This document shows positions 9,757-20,100 of a stretch of DNA of 64,000 nucleotides, piece after piece. The DNA is from Clavaria fumosa. Taxonomy: Eukaryota > Basidiomycota > Agaricomycetes > Agaricales > Clavariaceae. The notes beneath the pieces are model-generated. The model was not told the origin of the DNA, made no database searches, and worked only from the letters and a program-made list of their open reading frames with translations. The stretch is taken from NCBI GenBank assembly GCA_951802425.1, contig OX637797.1, positions 4,464,001 through 4,528,000 of the forward strand, in the 5' to 3' direction. Numbering within the stretch: the first letter of the stretch is position 1; every line of letters starts with the position of its first letter. A program made the position numbers and the translations under genes.

Positions 9757-10314
9757 GTGCGCTACTGGACAGCGTTTGAACAGCACGAAAGGCGCAGAGC
9801 CTTAGTAGGATTCGACGAAGACACAAATTTCGAGCAATTGACACCACCGAGCACACCACAGAGCAGAACCTACGAGCGGTTCCTGTACCCGAGACAGTCC
9901 GAAGCCGCCCAATTGGCGCCATGCTATCACTTTGCTACCCGACGACTTTGTGTACCAACAGACCCGAGCACGAACAACGCCACATCGATCGCGCACCGAC
10001 CCGAGTGGCGAATATTCCGTACCAGACTGGTAGCCTTGCTCTCCGAAGTGGCCGCCGAAGAAGCATTTGAACAAGAAACCTTGGATTTCCTAGCAGGAGA
10101 AGAACTCCTCTTTGACAACGAAACCGACTACTACAGCGCCTTCGAGGAACTCGAAGACGATACCCACACGTCTGTCACAGTACAGACTGACAACCTACCC
10201 GACCGCCGCTCTTCCAAAGCACAGACCGACCTTACCTTTGGCAGCTTCCAAGACCGCCTACGAATAAACATCTTCCAGGACCCACCCCGAATTTGGCTCG
10301 AAGACCTCGATTGA
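9757..10314 (+). CDS. Pre-gag ORF (ORF0) of E7
   Basis: The frame is open from 9664, just after the LTR, to TGA at 10312-10314 and has no ATG; the stated start is a GTG. The product is acidic, with blocks such as RYWTAFEQHERRR, EVAAEEAFEQ and the near-C-terminal HTSVTVQTDN. It ends four bases before the gag ATG (10319), which lies in the +1 frame. E3 has a matching ORF0 in the same position, with MHISVAIQTEL as counterpart of HTSVTVQTDN. I recognise no domain. It could be a separate protein started at a non-AUG codon, or a decayed N-terminal part of gag. Confidence 0.6.
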   Translation: MRYWTAFEQHERRRALVGFDEDTNFEQLTPPSTPQSRTYERFLYPRQSEAAQLAPCYHFATRRLCVPTDPSTNNATSIAHRPEWRIFRTRLVALLSEVAAEEAFEQETLDFLAGEELLFDNETDYYSAFEELEDDTHTSVTVQTDNLPDRRSSKAQTDLTFGSFQDRLRINIFQDPPRIWLEDLD

Positions 10315-10318
10315 ACAA

Positions 10319-11230
10319 ATGGCCGACGCTGCTCCCGCACCTGCCCCTGCTCCCGCAGCGGCAGTGATAACACTGAACTTGAAGATCGCCCCTTACTCAG
10401 GAGAGCGAACGGAGTTCCAAACATTCCTTCAAAGCCTTCACCTGGAGTTTAGGGTGAATGCTACCAGATACCCCACGGACTTCCTCAAGGTGGTTTTTAC
10501 CTTGAGCAATATGACAGAAGGCTACGCCGCCGAATGGGCAAACCAAGCAGCCATGGTTTTACTAGAGGAAGGAGGAGAACAGGTCATTTGGGCGACCTTT
10601 GAAGCAAGGATGAGGGAGGCTTTTGCCCCTATCGAAGACCAAGCCCTAGCAGTCCAGAAGATTAACGTCTTCAGGCAGGTGCAGATGGATGCTGCACAGT
10701 TCTTCCAGAAATTCGAAACTCTCATGAATCAGGCCAGCTACGATGAAGAGACGCACTGGAATGTGATCCATGCACTACTAATGAGGGCCCTACACCTTAA
10801 ACTGATGGAGAAAGTGCTCTCTTGCGCCGAGCAACCTGCGGATTACCAGGCTTTTCGGGTGCTCACAATACGACTAGACTGCCAGCACCAGCTGCACACA
10901 GCGGTGCAAAGAGAAATGCGAGCCCAAACAGCACCTGCTCCCCGCCCCGCTTGGAACCAGCCTGCGCAACGCCTACCCCCTCAGAACCGTTTTTGGCGGT
11001 CGCCACAGTGGCAACCGCAAATTGCGTACCCAGGACCGAACCAGTGGAGTGCACCGCCCGTCCAGCAACCCCAACAAGCACAATGGCAGTCGCGTGCACC
11101 GCAGCAGCAACAACAACAGCAAGGACTACCGCCTGCGCAATGGAACAGGCAGCCTCCACCTGGAACAAGACAGGGAACCCCGCTGCAAAGAGTACACTAT
11201 GAATTATACCTAACTGCTGTGTCTAGTTAA
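10319..11230 (+). pseudogene. gag: Gag of E7, 3' truncated
   Basis: Starts MADAAPAPAPAPAA, then a capsid-like region (TEFQTFLQSLHLEF, SNMTEGYAAEWAN, AAQFFQKFETLMNQA) and a Gln/Pro-rich tail. Length and order match E3 gag (59275-60582) up to the Pro/Gln linker, but the CCHC knuckle that E3 keeps is absent and the last 15-20 codons run into unrelated sequence. No protease frame follows. The break lies at about 11165-11185. Confidence 0.82.
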
Positions 11231-11261
11231 TTATTTCATTCAGTACTACTGCATCTGGACT

Positions 11262-11929
11262 GTGGTGACGCAACCCGCCAATGCCATCCCCATGACATAC
11301 ACTACTGACTACTTGCGAGCTGCGACAGCTTCCTTGTCAACTACCAACTCTGCAGTTACCCCCCAAGTCGTCTTGCCGCTCATGAATCCCGTCGGTATCA
11401 TGACATATCGCATGCACATCAATGCGGCTGGGGGCGCAGAGACCAAGATTAGCATTTTCGGTGAGAACCTCCTTCGGATCACCAACAACGGCACTAGCAT
11501 TCTTTGGATGCATTACATCTCCGGCGGCCCGTTCGAGACTTTATCCACAAGCTCCATCACAATTGGCAGCGCCAATTTCACGGATGTCACGGTCATCTAT
11601 TCTCCGACTACTATTTCTCTCTTCGAATGGCGTATTACACTCGCACCTACAGTGGTGCTCAGGTGTGGGGTCCTGCATATTGGTCAGTGCAGCACCTCAC
11701 CGCTGGCATGGTGGTCTCGGCCGATCTCGCTTATGTCCGATGCCTTCCCTTGGCGATGGACCATGCGCCGACTGAACTGTACACTATTTACAACTTCCTG
11801 TATGACAACAGGGTGATGGACCTCTATGGGGGCCAGGTGACGGGTCCTATCCTGAGCTACGCACTGAACATCCTGGCCAGCACCAAGCAGCAGGTCCTGT
11901 CCAAAATTCCGTTGACTTCGCGGCGCTGA
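11262..11929 (+). pseudogene. Unassigned frameshifted ORF, beta-rich composition
   Basis: Two overlapping plus-strand frames (11262-11816 and 11504-11929) appear to be parts of one coding region interrupted by a frameshift near 11600-11630. The first part is rich in Thr, Ser, Ile and Asn (for example NPVGIMTYRMHINAAGG); the second contains AQVWGPAYWSVQHL and ELYTIYNFLYDN. I do not recognise the family. Composition alone would allow a capsid-like or secreted beta-sheet protein. It lies between a truncated gag and a hAT remnant, so it could be transposon cargo, an integrated viral fragment or a host gene piece. Confidence 0.4.
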
Positions 11930-11941
11930 CTTGCCTTTTCT

Positions 11942-12357
11942 GCGGGTATTTTCATCAGCAAAAGAGACAATGACTGCCTGACGAAACCGAATCTCACCTG
12001 ATTTCATGGAGGCTCTTCAGATTCTTAAGTACTCTCTTCGGAAAGATTGCGAACTATCATTTACTGAGGGCTTGGACTGGGAACAGGAGTTGCTAGAGCT
12101 AGAGGCCACCACAGCTGCCCAAGAACAAGTCCCAGAGGACATCAATTCATATGTCCGCAATGTACTCGCAGCGTAGTTAGCATAGTTACCAAATATATCC
12201 TAGTTGTGCCTGGAAACCATGGTGTGAGCCACCCCTGAGCCACTTTGAGCCACAGCTGATGCTGTAATCATGGTGTGGCTCGGCTCTTGAAGCCGAAAGC
12301 ACGGTGTGCCACGTGAGCCGCACCATAGCCGAGCCGAGCCGAACCATGGCAACACTA
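11942..12357 (+). pseudogene. 3' end of a hAT transposon with transposase C-terminus
   Basis: The frame RVFSSAKETMTA, then a TGA at 11979-11981, then RNRISPDFMEALQILKYS matches the C-terminal dimerisation region of hAT transposases, where Arg is expected at the stop. It continues to a TAG at about 12174-12176. Downstream, 12210-12357 is composed of degenerate gagcc/ggctc blocks and ends in ccatggcaacacta. That is the inverse of the TAGTGTTGC end carried by the complete hAT element at 24749. No 5' terminus was found, so this is a 5'-truncated copy. Confidence 0.72.
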
Positions 12358-12398
12358 CTTTTCTTGGCCAAAACAAATTTGCTGCATACATCCATGTG

Positions 12399-12612
12399 GA
12401 TTGGCCAGTCTGAATATTAAAGCATTCTACCATGTTGTGGGTCTATATTTCCATTGTCTAATCTTGGCCAAGATGATATTGAAAATATATCTTGGCTGAA
12501 ATCAATTACTATTCAGGTCCATGAGTATTGGCCAGTCTGAATATTACAGCACATCATCCATGTTGGCCAGAACTATATTTTCTCCATTGTATCTTGGCCA
12601 AGATGATATGAA
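12399..12612. repeat. Two diverged direct repeats, about 129-bp period
   Basis: The block ttggccagtctgaatatta...ccatgttg...tccattgt...atcttggccaagatgatat occurs at about 12401-12480 and again at about 12530-12610. Several further ttggcc words follow to 12720. No coding signal was seen. Confidence 0.55.
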
Positions 12613-12814
12613 CAGCTTGGTCATCATTACAATGAGCCAATTGGCCCAGGTGATATTATTGTCAGCAGGCTTCACTCACTGGCCTATTCAATTATTGTGC
12701 AGTACTTGATGTCTGGGCCAAGGGTGATATTTTCATTTTTACATCCTGTTGCCCCAAGCTGTATTTCTTGTGCAATTTATGTGATCTTGGCTGAGGCCAG
12801 CTGAAATGCTAAAT

Positions 12815-13235
12815 ACGTACTGGTGTACTTTGTGGGTGGCATGATATTAGTGTCCTTTTTGGACTGAACGGTGTGGCCTGACAATGCCCAAGCTCACCCT
12901 CGAAGATCAGTCTGATGGTCAAATGCACTCTCATCCACAAATACAGCCTGCTCTGCAGTGTAGTTGGTGCCAACAAAGTGTTGGTATTCAAGTCACAATC
13001 TCTCATTGTGCTCAAGCACATTCTTGCTGAGTTGTAGCAAGTCAATGGGTTTGAACCCACTCGTCTCTAGTGTGTAACTACTCACCTTCTTCATTGTGAA
13101 GCCCCTCCTCCTCAATGTGTGCCATACAGTACTTAATGATGCTTCTGTGCCAAACCTTTGCCACAGCAGTTCCTGTAACTCATCAAGATATGCATCTGGT
13201 GTGTGCTGGACTGATCCTGGAAGAAACTAGCAAGA
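12815..13235 (-). pseudogene. Tc1/mariner-type transposase fragment
   Basis: On the minus strand a helix-turn-helix-like part (DELQELLWQRFGTEASLST, then VWHTLRRRGFTMKK) is followed by the first catalytic-Asp region, AVFVDESAFDHQTDLRG, and AWALSGHTVQ. This is the pattern of DDE_3-type (Tc1/mariner superfamily) transposases. Two in-frame TGA codons stand where Arg is usual (after HNERL and before AWAL). The rest of the DDE domain and any terminal repeats are missing. A segment around 13040-13075 may be an intron. Confidence 0.65.
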
Positions 13236-14931
13236 ATCAGTGTTGGGTGAGGCTTATGGATAGTCAAGACAACATACCTGTGCCTCTTGTGTTGTGAGAA
13301 GTCATTTTGATGACTGGAGAAGGCAAGGGGGGCAATTGATAGTACCTTGTTGTCTGAAGTTGGTCAAGAGACATTCTATGGTGCAGCAAGGTACTCCAGT
13401 GTGGTAAGAGATCTCATCATTGCTCAGGTTTGAAGACATCAAGAGAATAATCTGGCATGCATCATTTGTTCTTATATCTGCAGTAGTTAGTGAGACATTT
13501 TGACGATATGGGCAGTCAGGAGGCAGCCGGCGTACGATGCGCGCTCTGCTGTTGGCCGTATGCGAGTCGTCATTTTCGGTGAGTCGGTGGTGATGATGCG
13601 ATGCGACTGGTAGGTGGTCGTTGTCGACATATACGAGACAGTGGTTGCGGGGTGAAGGGATGGTGCGGGAGAAGAGGGAGAGGCATAGGGGTGGTGCACG
13701 GGACGGATACGGAAAGGGATCGCGACGGTGTACACAGTGTCTTCCTCACTGCATTTGTATGTTCAGGCCACCTCGTCGTGATTCCCAGCTGACGCCTCTC
13801 TGCCGGCTTGCCGCGCGCCCCTCGGATAGCTATTGCTACCGGCGCGCGAGTGGCGCTGGCCCCGGACGTGGGCATATGGTGGTGGGCTCATGCTGGGCGC
13901 GGTAGTGCGGCGTGGCGGGCACTGGCACTGCTCACACACGATTCCTCTGGGTTTCTCCCTCTGTCGTGAGCCCCGCGCTACTGATCTTGGCGAGAGCGCA
14001 GGTGCGCGGGTGAGTAGGCCCGGTTGGCGCAGACGGACGGGCCCCGTACGCGCGGACGAGTTTCACAGCCAGTGGTGTTTATAGAGGAATCATCTTCTGT
14101 AACGCGGGTCAGTGAAAGAAAAGAAGAGAAAAATAATAAGAGCAACACATACTGTGGGTGCGCCGACGCGGCACGTCTGTCCCTTGTGGAACTGTATTCG
14201 CCCTCATTGCGCTCACACTCCTTCCCCTGTGGCTTGGTGATCTTGTTCTCCACTGCTTCCGCTGGCAGGTGTCATGTCCACCAGCAAGATCTCCTCGACT
14301 CGCTCCGTGCTGATTTCTCCTCACGAGCTCGCGCGGAGTTGAGTCTTAAGCGCGGTGTGGCTGCGGGTCCTGCGGCGGGTGCCGGTGATGTTGCTGTAGC
14401 CGTGATTGTTGTGGTTGGCTGGAGCGGTATCGAGGAAGCCAAAGGGTGGCGCGTTGTCACCAGCGTCGCTGGATTTACCACCGCTCGCCCGACTCACCGT
14501 ACTTGTTTCATCCGTCGTCTGCATCACGCGCGCCTTCAGAACGAGGAGATCATGTAAGAGGAAACTCAGTATTACGCACCTTTGATCGACTTTAGACCGT
14601 CCTCCGGCAGCAGTCGTGATGCCGGTCCGCGGCATTTACACGGGCTCTGAGCTTGGTTCGTTGTGGATGCCGCAACTGTCGTCGTCCGTCGATAGGGAGC
14701 GGGAAAAGCGCTGCAGGCATCATCGTAGAATCGCAGTAGGGCAGGCAAAAGGGACAGGACGGCCTGAGGGGTTCTCGACTGAGTGGAATTGGTCAAAGCA
14801 GATCGAAGACTCGTCGCAGGAGTCGTCTGATCGAGATAGATTCCCACAGTTTGACTCCAGTGCCACATCGCGCGTCGACTCGCAGACGCGAGATCCACTT
14901 TCCTTGCCGGCAAGGGGTCTCGTCGGACGCA
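13236..14931. other. No supported gene
   Basis: About 1.7 kb. The first 250 bp are AT-rich; 13480-14930 is GC-richer and carries only short overlapping frames on both strands with no recognisable motif or matching splice structure. It may hold the promoter of the Crinkler gene that starts at 14932. Confidence 0.5.
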
Positions 14932-17218
14932 ATGTCTGACCCCAGCCTCCTCGAACTCAACTGCTGGGTCCACAGTGACGAAACCAAGAACGTGTTTGCG
15001 GCTGAAATCGCAAGGGACAAGACTGTTGGTGTACTGAAGGATGCGATCAAGGAGAAGATGAAACCCCTCTTCGATCACATCCCCGCCGGCTCTTTGGAGT
15101 TATGGAAGGTGAGCAACTCCGATCAATGCGTACTCTTGCGGCAACGCTCAACGACCGTAGGTTTCGATTGCCGATGATGATGCATTTACGGAGGCATTGC
15201 GGGACCTCAACTTGGATAACAAACCGCAGTTATGGGCCACCAACCGTCTGTCAAAATTATTCACTGTCGCACCTGAAGATGAACACCTCCATATCATCGT
15301 ACGCCCACCACCTGCTGGTGTGTGCTGATAATTGTGACATGCCGTCTCCGCAACTGATCACTGTCCCAGGAGTAATCCCGTCCTCTGATCCAGAGCATAT
15401 GCTCGAACTTAACTGCTGGGTCTACAGTGACGAAACCAAGAATGTGTTGGCGGTTGAAATCGCAAGGGACAAGACTGTCGGCGCACTGAAGGACGCGATC
15501 AAGGAGAAGATGAAACCCCTCTTCGATCACATCCCCGCCGGCTCTTTGGAGTTATGGAAGGTGAGCAACTCCGATCGATGTGTACTCTTGCGGCAACACT
15601 CAACGACTGTAGGTTTCGATTGCCGACGACGATGCATTTACGGAGGCATTGCGGGACCTCAACTTGGATAACAAACCGCAGTTACGGGCCACCAACCGTC
15701 TGTCAAAAATATCACTGTCACACCTGAAGATGAACACCTTCATATTGTCGTGCACTCTCCGCCTGCCACAGGCCGATGGTGCCACCTCCCTCTGGTGGAG
15801 AGCGATGTAACAGAAATGCGAAAGGATTATGTCAAAAATGTGCCCAGGAAGGCTCCCTCGAGTCAGGGCACCCCATCTCAGTTCGCGGCGCTGCAGGTCC
15901 GCCTTGAGAAGTTGGTCTTCTGCAATCGTCCTTTCACCGCCGCGGCCCCGATACCCGTCACTTTGCTTCACCGCGTCTTCGGGGAATTTGTCAATGACTG
16001 TAGGCATGAACAAACACGGGAGGATAACCTATTCAGTTGGAAGTTGTCAGAGGAAATGTCGAAATGGTTTGGAGATGAAAGTGACAGGAAGAAGGCATTC
16101 CACACCCTCCTGGATGACGACTATGGACTATGCTTAACCTGCACCAAAATCGCAGGAACAGGGTTTGAAACTGATGGAGACATGTCCGTCGATGGTCACT
16201 GTTACTTTATCCTCAAATTGAAGAACAAGATCAGCACTGGTGGCGCAGAGCCTTTCGCTCAGGCAATCTCATATTATTTGGAGTCAAACCGTGACAACAC
16301 CGTAAAGGCCAAGCACAAAGGTTCCAATTTTCCTTGCCTACTTGTGATTGTTTTTGGTGAGTTCTCAAATTCTCCCCTTCTTGGCCGATGGTTATTCAGG
16401 CCTCTGCAGGTGCCCATATTTGCTTCGCTGGTGCAGTATGGACTGGCCGCCCCACTATTCAAGTTCTCTCCCCGAGTCTGCCCCTTTTCTGGGATCCCAC
16501 GGATACGTCTATGAGAGAGATGATCGCTCATCACCTCTGAGCGATGAAGAAAGCCGCCCACTCCTTGCGGAGATATTACGAAGATTTTCCAAAGGCCGTA
16601 GCAAACGTCGGCAAATTTGGCGTCCGCTATCCATACGCTTGCCGCTTCACATCGCTTTTTGGTTTAGGGGACTGCCGTTTTAATTACACAAGCCAAATGG
16701 ACGACAAACTTGTCTTCTTCGGTTGCGTGGTTCCAGAAGACTCGGCTGTTGTAGGCTCAGATGATCCAAAGGAGGAACTCTGCGTCAAGTTTGTTCGTCG
16801 CTACTCCAAAGAAACCCACCAGATATGTGCTTCCGAGCTCTGCGCACCGCACCTGAGAGGCTTTGAAAGTTTACTGGGGGGATGGTTCATGGTAGTCATG
16901 GATGTGGTGGACAAGAAGTTCATTGAATTCCATAAACTCGACAAATCAGCACGGACTCTACAGCTTCGCGAACAGCTTGAGGCCAAACTGACTTCCCTTC
17001 ACCAGGCAGGTTATGTTCATGGTGACGTACGCGATACAAATGGCATGGTCAGAGAAGATGGTCAAGGTTTCATGTTGGTTGATTTTGACTGGTCAGGAGA
17101 AATCGGGACGGTGACATATCCCATGAATGTTATTCGTGGACCAGAGCTTCAGAGACCTGATGGGGCTGAGGATGGCCAGTTCATCATGCCTGATCATGAT
17201 ATTTCGATGTTAGGGTAC

Positions 17219-18682
17219 TGTCAGGACCCATCCATTTTTCCTCAACCTAACAACTCTATCACCACTCATGGACCTCCCAACGTTCCCCTACCACCTCGCA
17301 AACCCCCCTACACTCTTCCGAAACCCGCTATCAACTTCTGAACACCTCTCAGGCCTCCATCATCTCCTCATGACACTCGCGATCATACCACCATACTCGC
17401 GTCACCTCCCGCCACCTCACCTTATGCGTACTCACCGCCGAACCCACTATTCGATGCTCAACACGCTCTTACATGACTCCTGCAGTGACACGTGACTTGC
17501 CGCACGGCACACCGGCGTTACTCGCATTACTCGCGTTACCAGCGTTACTCACGTGACATACCGCCCAAAGACCGCCCAAGGTCACCTGCCTCACCAGCGC
17601 CGTCCACGTGACCGCTCGCCTGACCGCGCGACCTTAACGATGAAATGCGCCACCGGCAGTCAAGCTGTGTATCCTTTCAAATTATGTTCTCCCTTCTTCT
17701 TCTCAGTCGTCTATAACTGCATTAGCCCTGGACCAAGCCCCTCTGCCCAGTCGTAGTTACACATATGCTTATTTAGTTAGGTCGCGACCCATGACCAGTC
17801 ACATCCGCGACCTTACCTATGCTTAGTTTACCCCTCGCGATCTTAGTAGAACACGTGCACGGTCACTCTACGACTAGTTATACCCCGTACTACTATAGTC
17901 TTGTCGCCTGGCGCTCTCTGTACTTTCCCTTTCTCGTCATACTCCCTGCATGTACATATATATAAGGTCTCACATGTACTTATGGTACTCTAGACTTGAT
18001 ATTGACGCACATTGGTTTAAGCTTGAGGCTAGTACGCCCTTTGAGCTTGGAACCATCACGATTGATAGGTCTTGTCTCTCTTGGTGACCACAAGATCGCC
18101 AAGACACACTCTACTCTGTTCTAACTCGCCCTCTGCGCTCGTACAACTCGCACGATCTAAGTATTCTTTATTATTCGTCTTGGTACTGATCTTAGAACCC
18201 TACAGGTTCACCCGTCGGTTGGCAAAGTCATCGCCTTCACCGACACATTCCTCAACACCGTCGCGACCACCGCGACCCTTCCAACATTGTCTATTTCTTT
18301 CACCTCGTCTTCTTCCTTCTCTACACTTCGTCGGTCGACCTTGCGACCTTCTCAGCGTTGTCACTTTCTCCCACCTTGTCTATTTTTTTCTTCACGCTTC
18401 GTTGGTCGACTTCGCAACCCTCTCAGCATCACCCATTTCCCCCCTCCTCGTCAATTTCCTCCTTTACACTTCGTCTACCGACTTCGCGACCTTCCTAACA
18501 ACATCCTCCTCCTCTATACTTGTCTTTCCTCACTCTTACATCTCCTCAGATGTCTTCGCGACTTTCCGGGATCGAGCATTCTCGACTGTGCTCAACAGTT
18601 GATTGGTCTTAGCGAGTTTCCAACATAGGTCACCAACAAGTCGATCTCCGGCACTACTATCGAGACGGGACAGGCCCTAACA
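17219..18682 (+). repeat. Solo LTR inserted in the Crinkler gene
   Basis: Begins TGTCAGGACC, ends GGCCCTAACA, 1464 bp, with flanking 5-bp repeats GGTAC (17214-17218) and AGTAC (18683-18687) that differ at one base. A TATA-type box (tatatataagg) lies near 17957. The left end aligns with sequence at 49086 and 62025 (TGTCAGGACCCAT and on through cctcccaac), so this is one LTR family. It contains a roughly 72-bp minisatellite near its right side. No internal retroelement sequence is present. Confidence 0.75.
18290..18570 (+). repeat. About 72-bp tandem repeat inside the solo LTR
   Basis: The word cacttcgtcggtcgac...gcgacc recurs at about 18322, 18393, 18466 and, weaker, 18540, separated by pyrimidine-rich spacers. 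The spacing is 71-73 bp. This expansion explains the unusual length of the LTR. Confidence 0.6.
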
Positions 18683-18699
18683 AGTACATGTTTAGCTAG

Positions 18700-19302
18700 C
18701 TCACAAACAAAACAAATGCAAAAACCCAGTTGGACTGACACTCAAGCAATGCTCGAATGGACTGCAAAACCAATTGCAACCGACACAACAGCAGCCGCTA
18801 GACCATGCAAATACAAGATCTCCCATGTCAACAACACGAGTTCGTTGGATCCAGCTCACTGCTCGTGATCGCCTTTCTCACTACCTTGCTTCTCATGCCA
18901 CTCGAATGGCGCAATTGGCCATTGCACCTGCTGATTCATGCTCTGTTGCAGTAACAATGTGTTAATTCACTGGTGTTAGTGACCACAATGCTAATTGGTC
19001 AGAGCAATTCCATCCAGCTATCTGAGCCTTGAATATTGATCCCTTGTAAGACTGAGCAAGCTAACATAAGACTGGACCATGACACTCACCTCAATAAAAT
19101 GATCACCACTCCCCATCCACATGTTGGTTACTCAAGCACTCCTGCCTCTCATCTATGAAGGTCCAAACTGAACAATATTGTTAAGTGTGTCATTTTTTGG
19201 CCATAATTTTTATGCAAACTTGTGTGCATTAGTGTGCACTTATGCAAACTTGTGCAAAGTTATGCAAGGTTGTGCACATTTGTGCACACTTATGCACACT
19301 TA
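18700..19302. other. No gene recognised
   Basis: About 600 bp after the Crinkler stop. From 19205 to 19300 short words of the type cttgtgcaaacttatgca are repeated irregularly. No coding signal could be supported. Confidence 0.5.
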
Positions 19303-19736
19303 TCTTAATGTGGAGGGTGGCTGCCTAATGTGGAGGGCAGCTGCCTAAAGTGGAGGGTGGCCTCCTAATGTGCCCACACCCCACCCCTTCACACAACTGT
19401 TCTCACTGACCCACCCTCTGCCCAGCACACAGCCTTCCATTTTAGGCAGCCACCCTCCACTTTAGGAGGCCACCCTCCACTTTAGGCAGCTGCCCTCCAC
19501 TTCAGGCAGCCACCTTCCACCTTCCACTTTAGGCAGCACATTAGGAAGGTCACCTTCCACTCTAGGCAGCCACCCTCCACATTGGGAAAGTCACTTTCCA
19601 CTTTAGGCAGCCACCTTCCACATTAGGAGGCCACCCTCCACATTAGGAAGGTCACCTTCCACTTTAGGCAGCACATTAGGAAGGTCAACTTCCACTTTAG
19701 GTAGGTCACCTTCCACTTTAGGCATCCACCTTTATC
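19303..19736. repeat. Inverted minisatellite of about 20-bp units
   Basis: Left arm 19305-19366 has about three units of the form aatgtggagggtggctgcct. After a spacer of about 70 bp, the right arm 19437-19736 has more than ten units of the reverse complement (actttaggcagccaccctcc and variants with ggaagg). A transcript could fold on itself. It directly abuts the LTR of E5 at 19756. Confidence 0.7.
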
Positions 19737-19755
19737 AACAAAGAGCGGTGCTACT

Positions 19756-20062
19756 TGTTGAAAACCTGAGGGAGTGGTGAAACTTGGCCAAGTTCAAGAG
19801 CAAGGGTATGGATTTCAGTAAAGGCGTAAGGAATACAAAGTTGTAACGGTGAGGTTTATATACTCAGAGGTAAGGAAACAGCCGAGCCGCACAGGCAACA
19901 TGTGGTAGGGGGGAGGTACAGTCATGGGGTTAGAGTAGTGTGCACAAGTCAGAAAACATGAGGGAAGGGTGTGGTATGTAATCATGAGGCGAAGGCGAGG
20001 CATAGAATCTTGTAGAAGGTCTTGGAACATTGTTGAGGGAGTCAGGTGATGAAATCTTTACA
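19756..20062 (-). repeat. 3' LTR of E5
   Basis: On the minus strand it starts TGTAAAGATTTC after the purine tract CAGGAGGGGGACTA (about 20063-20076), has a TATA-type box gagtatataaacc near 19850-19865 and ends TTTTCAACA at 19756. Length 307 bp. The boundaries rest on terminal TG...CA and the adjacent purine tract. Confidence 0.58.
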
Positions 20063-20100
20063 TAGTCCCCCTCCTGTAGTCAGCCTCTCGACGACTTCTT

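Larger units (their letters stand above)
9318..11180 (+). mobile_element. Truncated gypsy element E7: LTR, primer site, pre-gag ORF, gag
   Basis: Contains a 5' LTR, a primer-binding segment directly after it, a pre-gag ORF and a gag that matches E3 gag in its start (MADA...AAP) and capsid motifs (FQTFLQSL, AAEWAN, AAQFFQKFETLM). The zinc knuckle and all of pol are missing, and sequence after about 11180 is unrelated. E3 (55161-61738) has the same layout, so E7 is a second, truncated member of that lineage. Confidence 0.82.
14932..18699 (+). pseudogene. Crinkler (CRN) effector-type gene with two headers, REase-like and kinase domains; broken
   Basis: Exons 14932-15108 and 15161-15317 encode a CRN ubiquitin-like header (LELNCWVHSDETKNVF, FDHIPAGSLELWK). 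Exons 15370-15560 and 15613 onward encode a second, very similar header (LELNCWVYSDETKNVL). Introns are 52 nt. A middle segment (about 15840-16357) with YFILKLKNKIS resembles the restriction-endonuclease-like part of CRN proteins. After an intron (about 16358-16400), 16541 onward encodes a protein kinase fold with YVHGDVRDTNG and LVDFDWSG, i.e. a catalytic Asp and a DFD in place of DFG. Breaks: a one-base loss in header 2 near 15706-15712, a TGA at 16538-16540, and a solo LTR at 17219-18682 inserted a few codons before a TAG at 18697-18699. Such proteins are secreted or host-acting effectors in some eukaryotes. This copy is very probably inactive. Confidence 0.82.

Noticed and set aside
11262..11929. 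Calling the unassigned ORF an integrated viral capsid
   Set aside because: Only composition suggests it; no family motif was recognised, so it is left as unknown.
14024..14557. 177-codon plus-strand ORF upstream of the Crinkler gene
   Set aside because: GC-rich sequence with overlapping frames on both strands and no recognisable motif.
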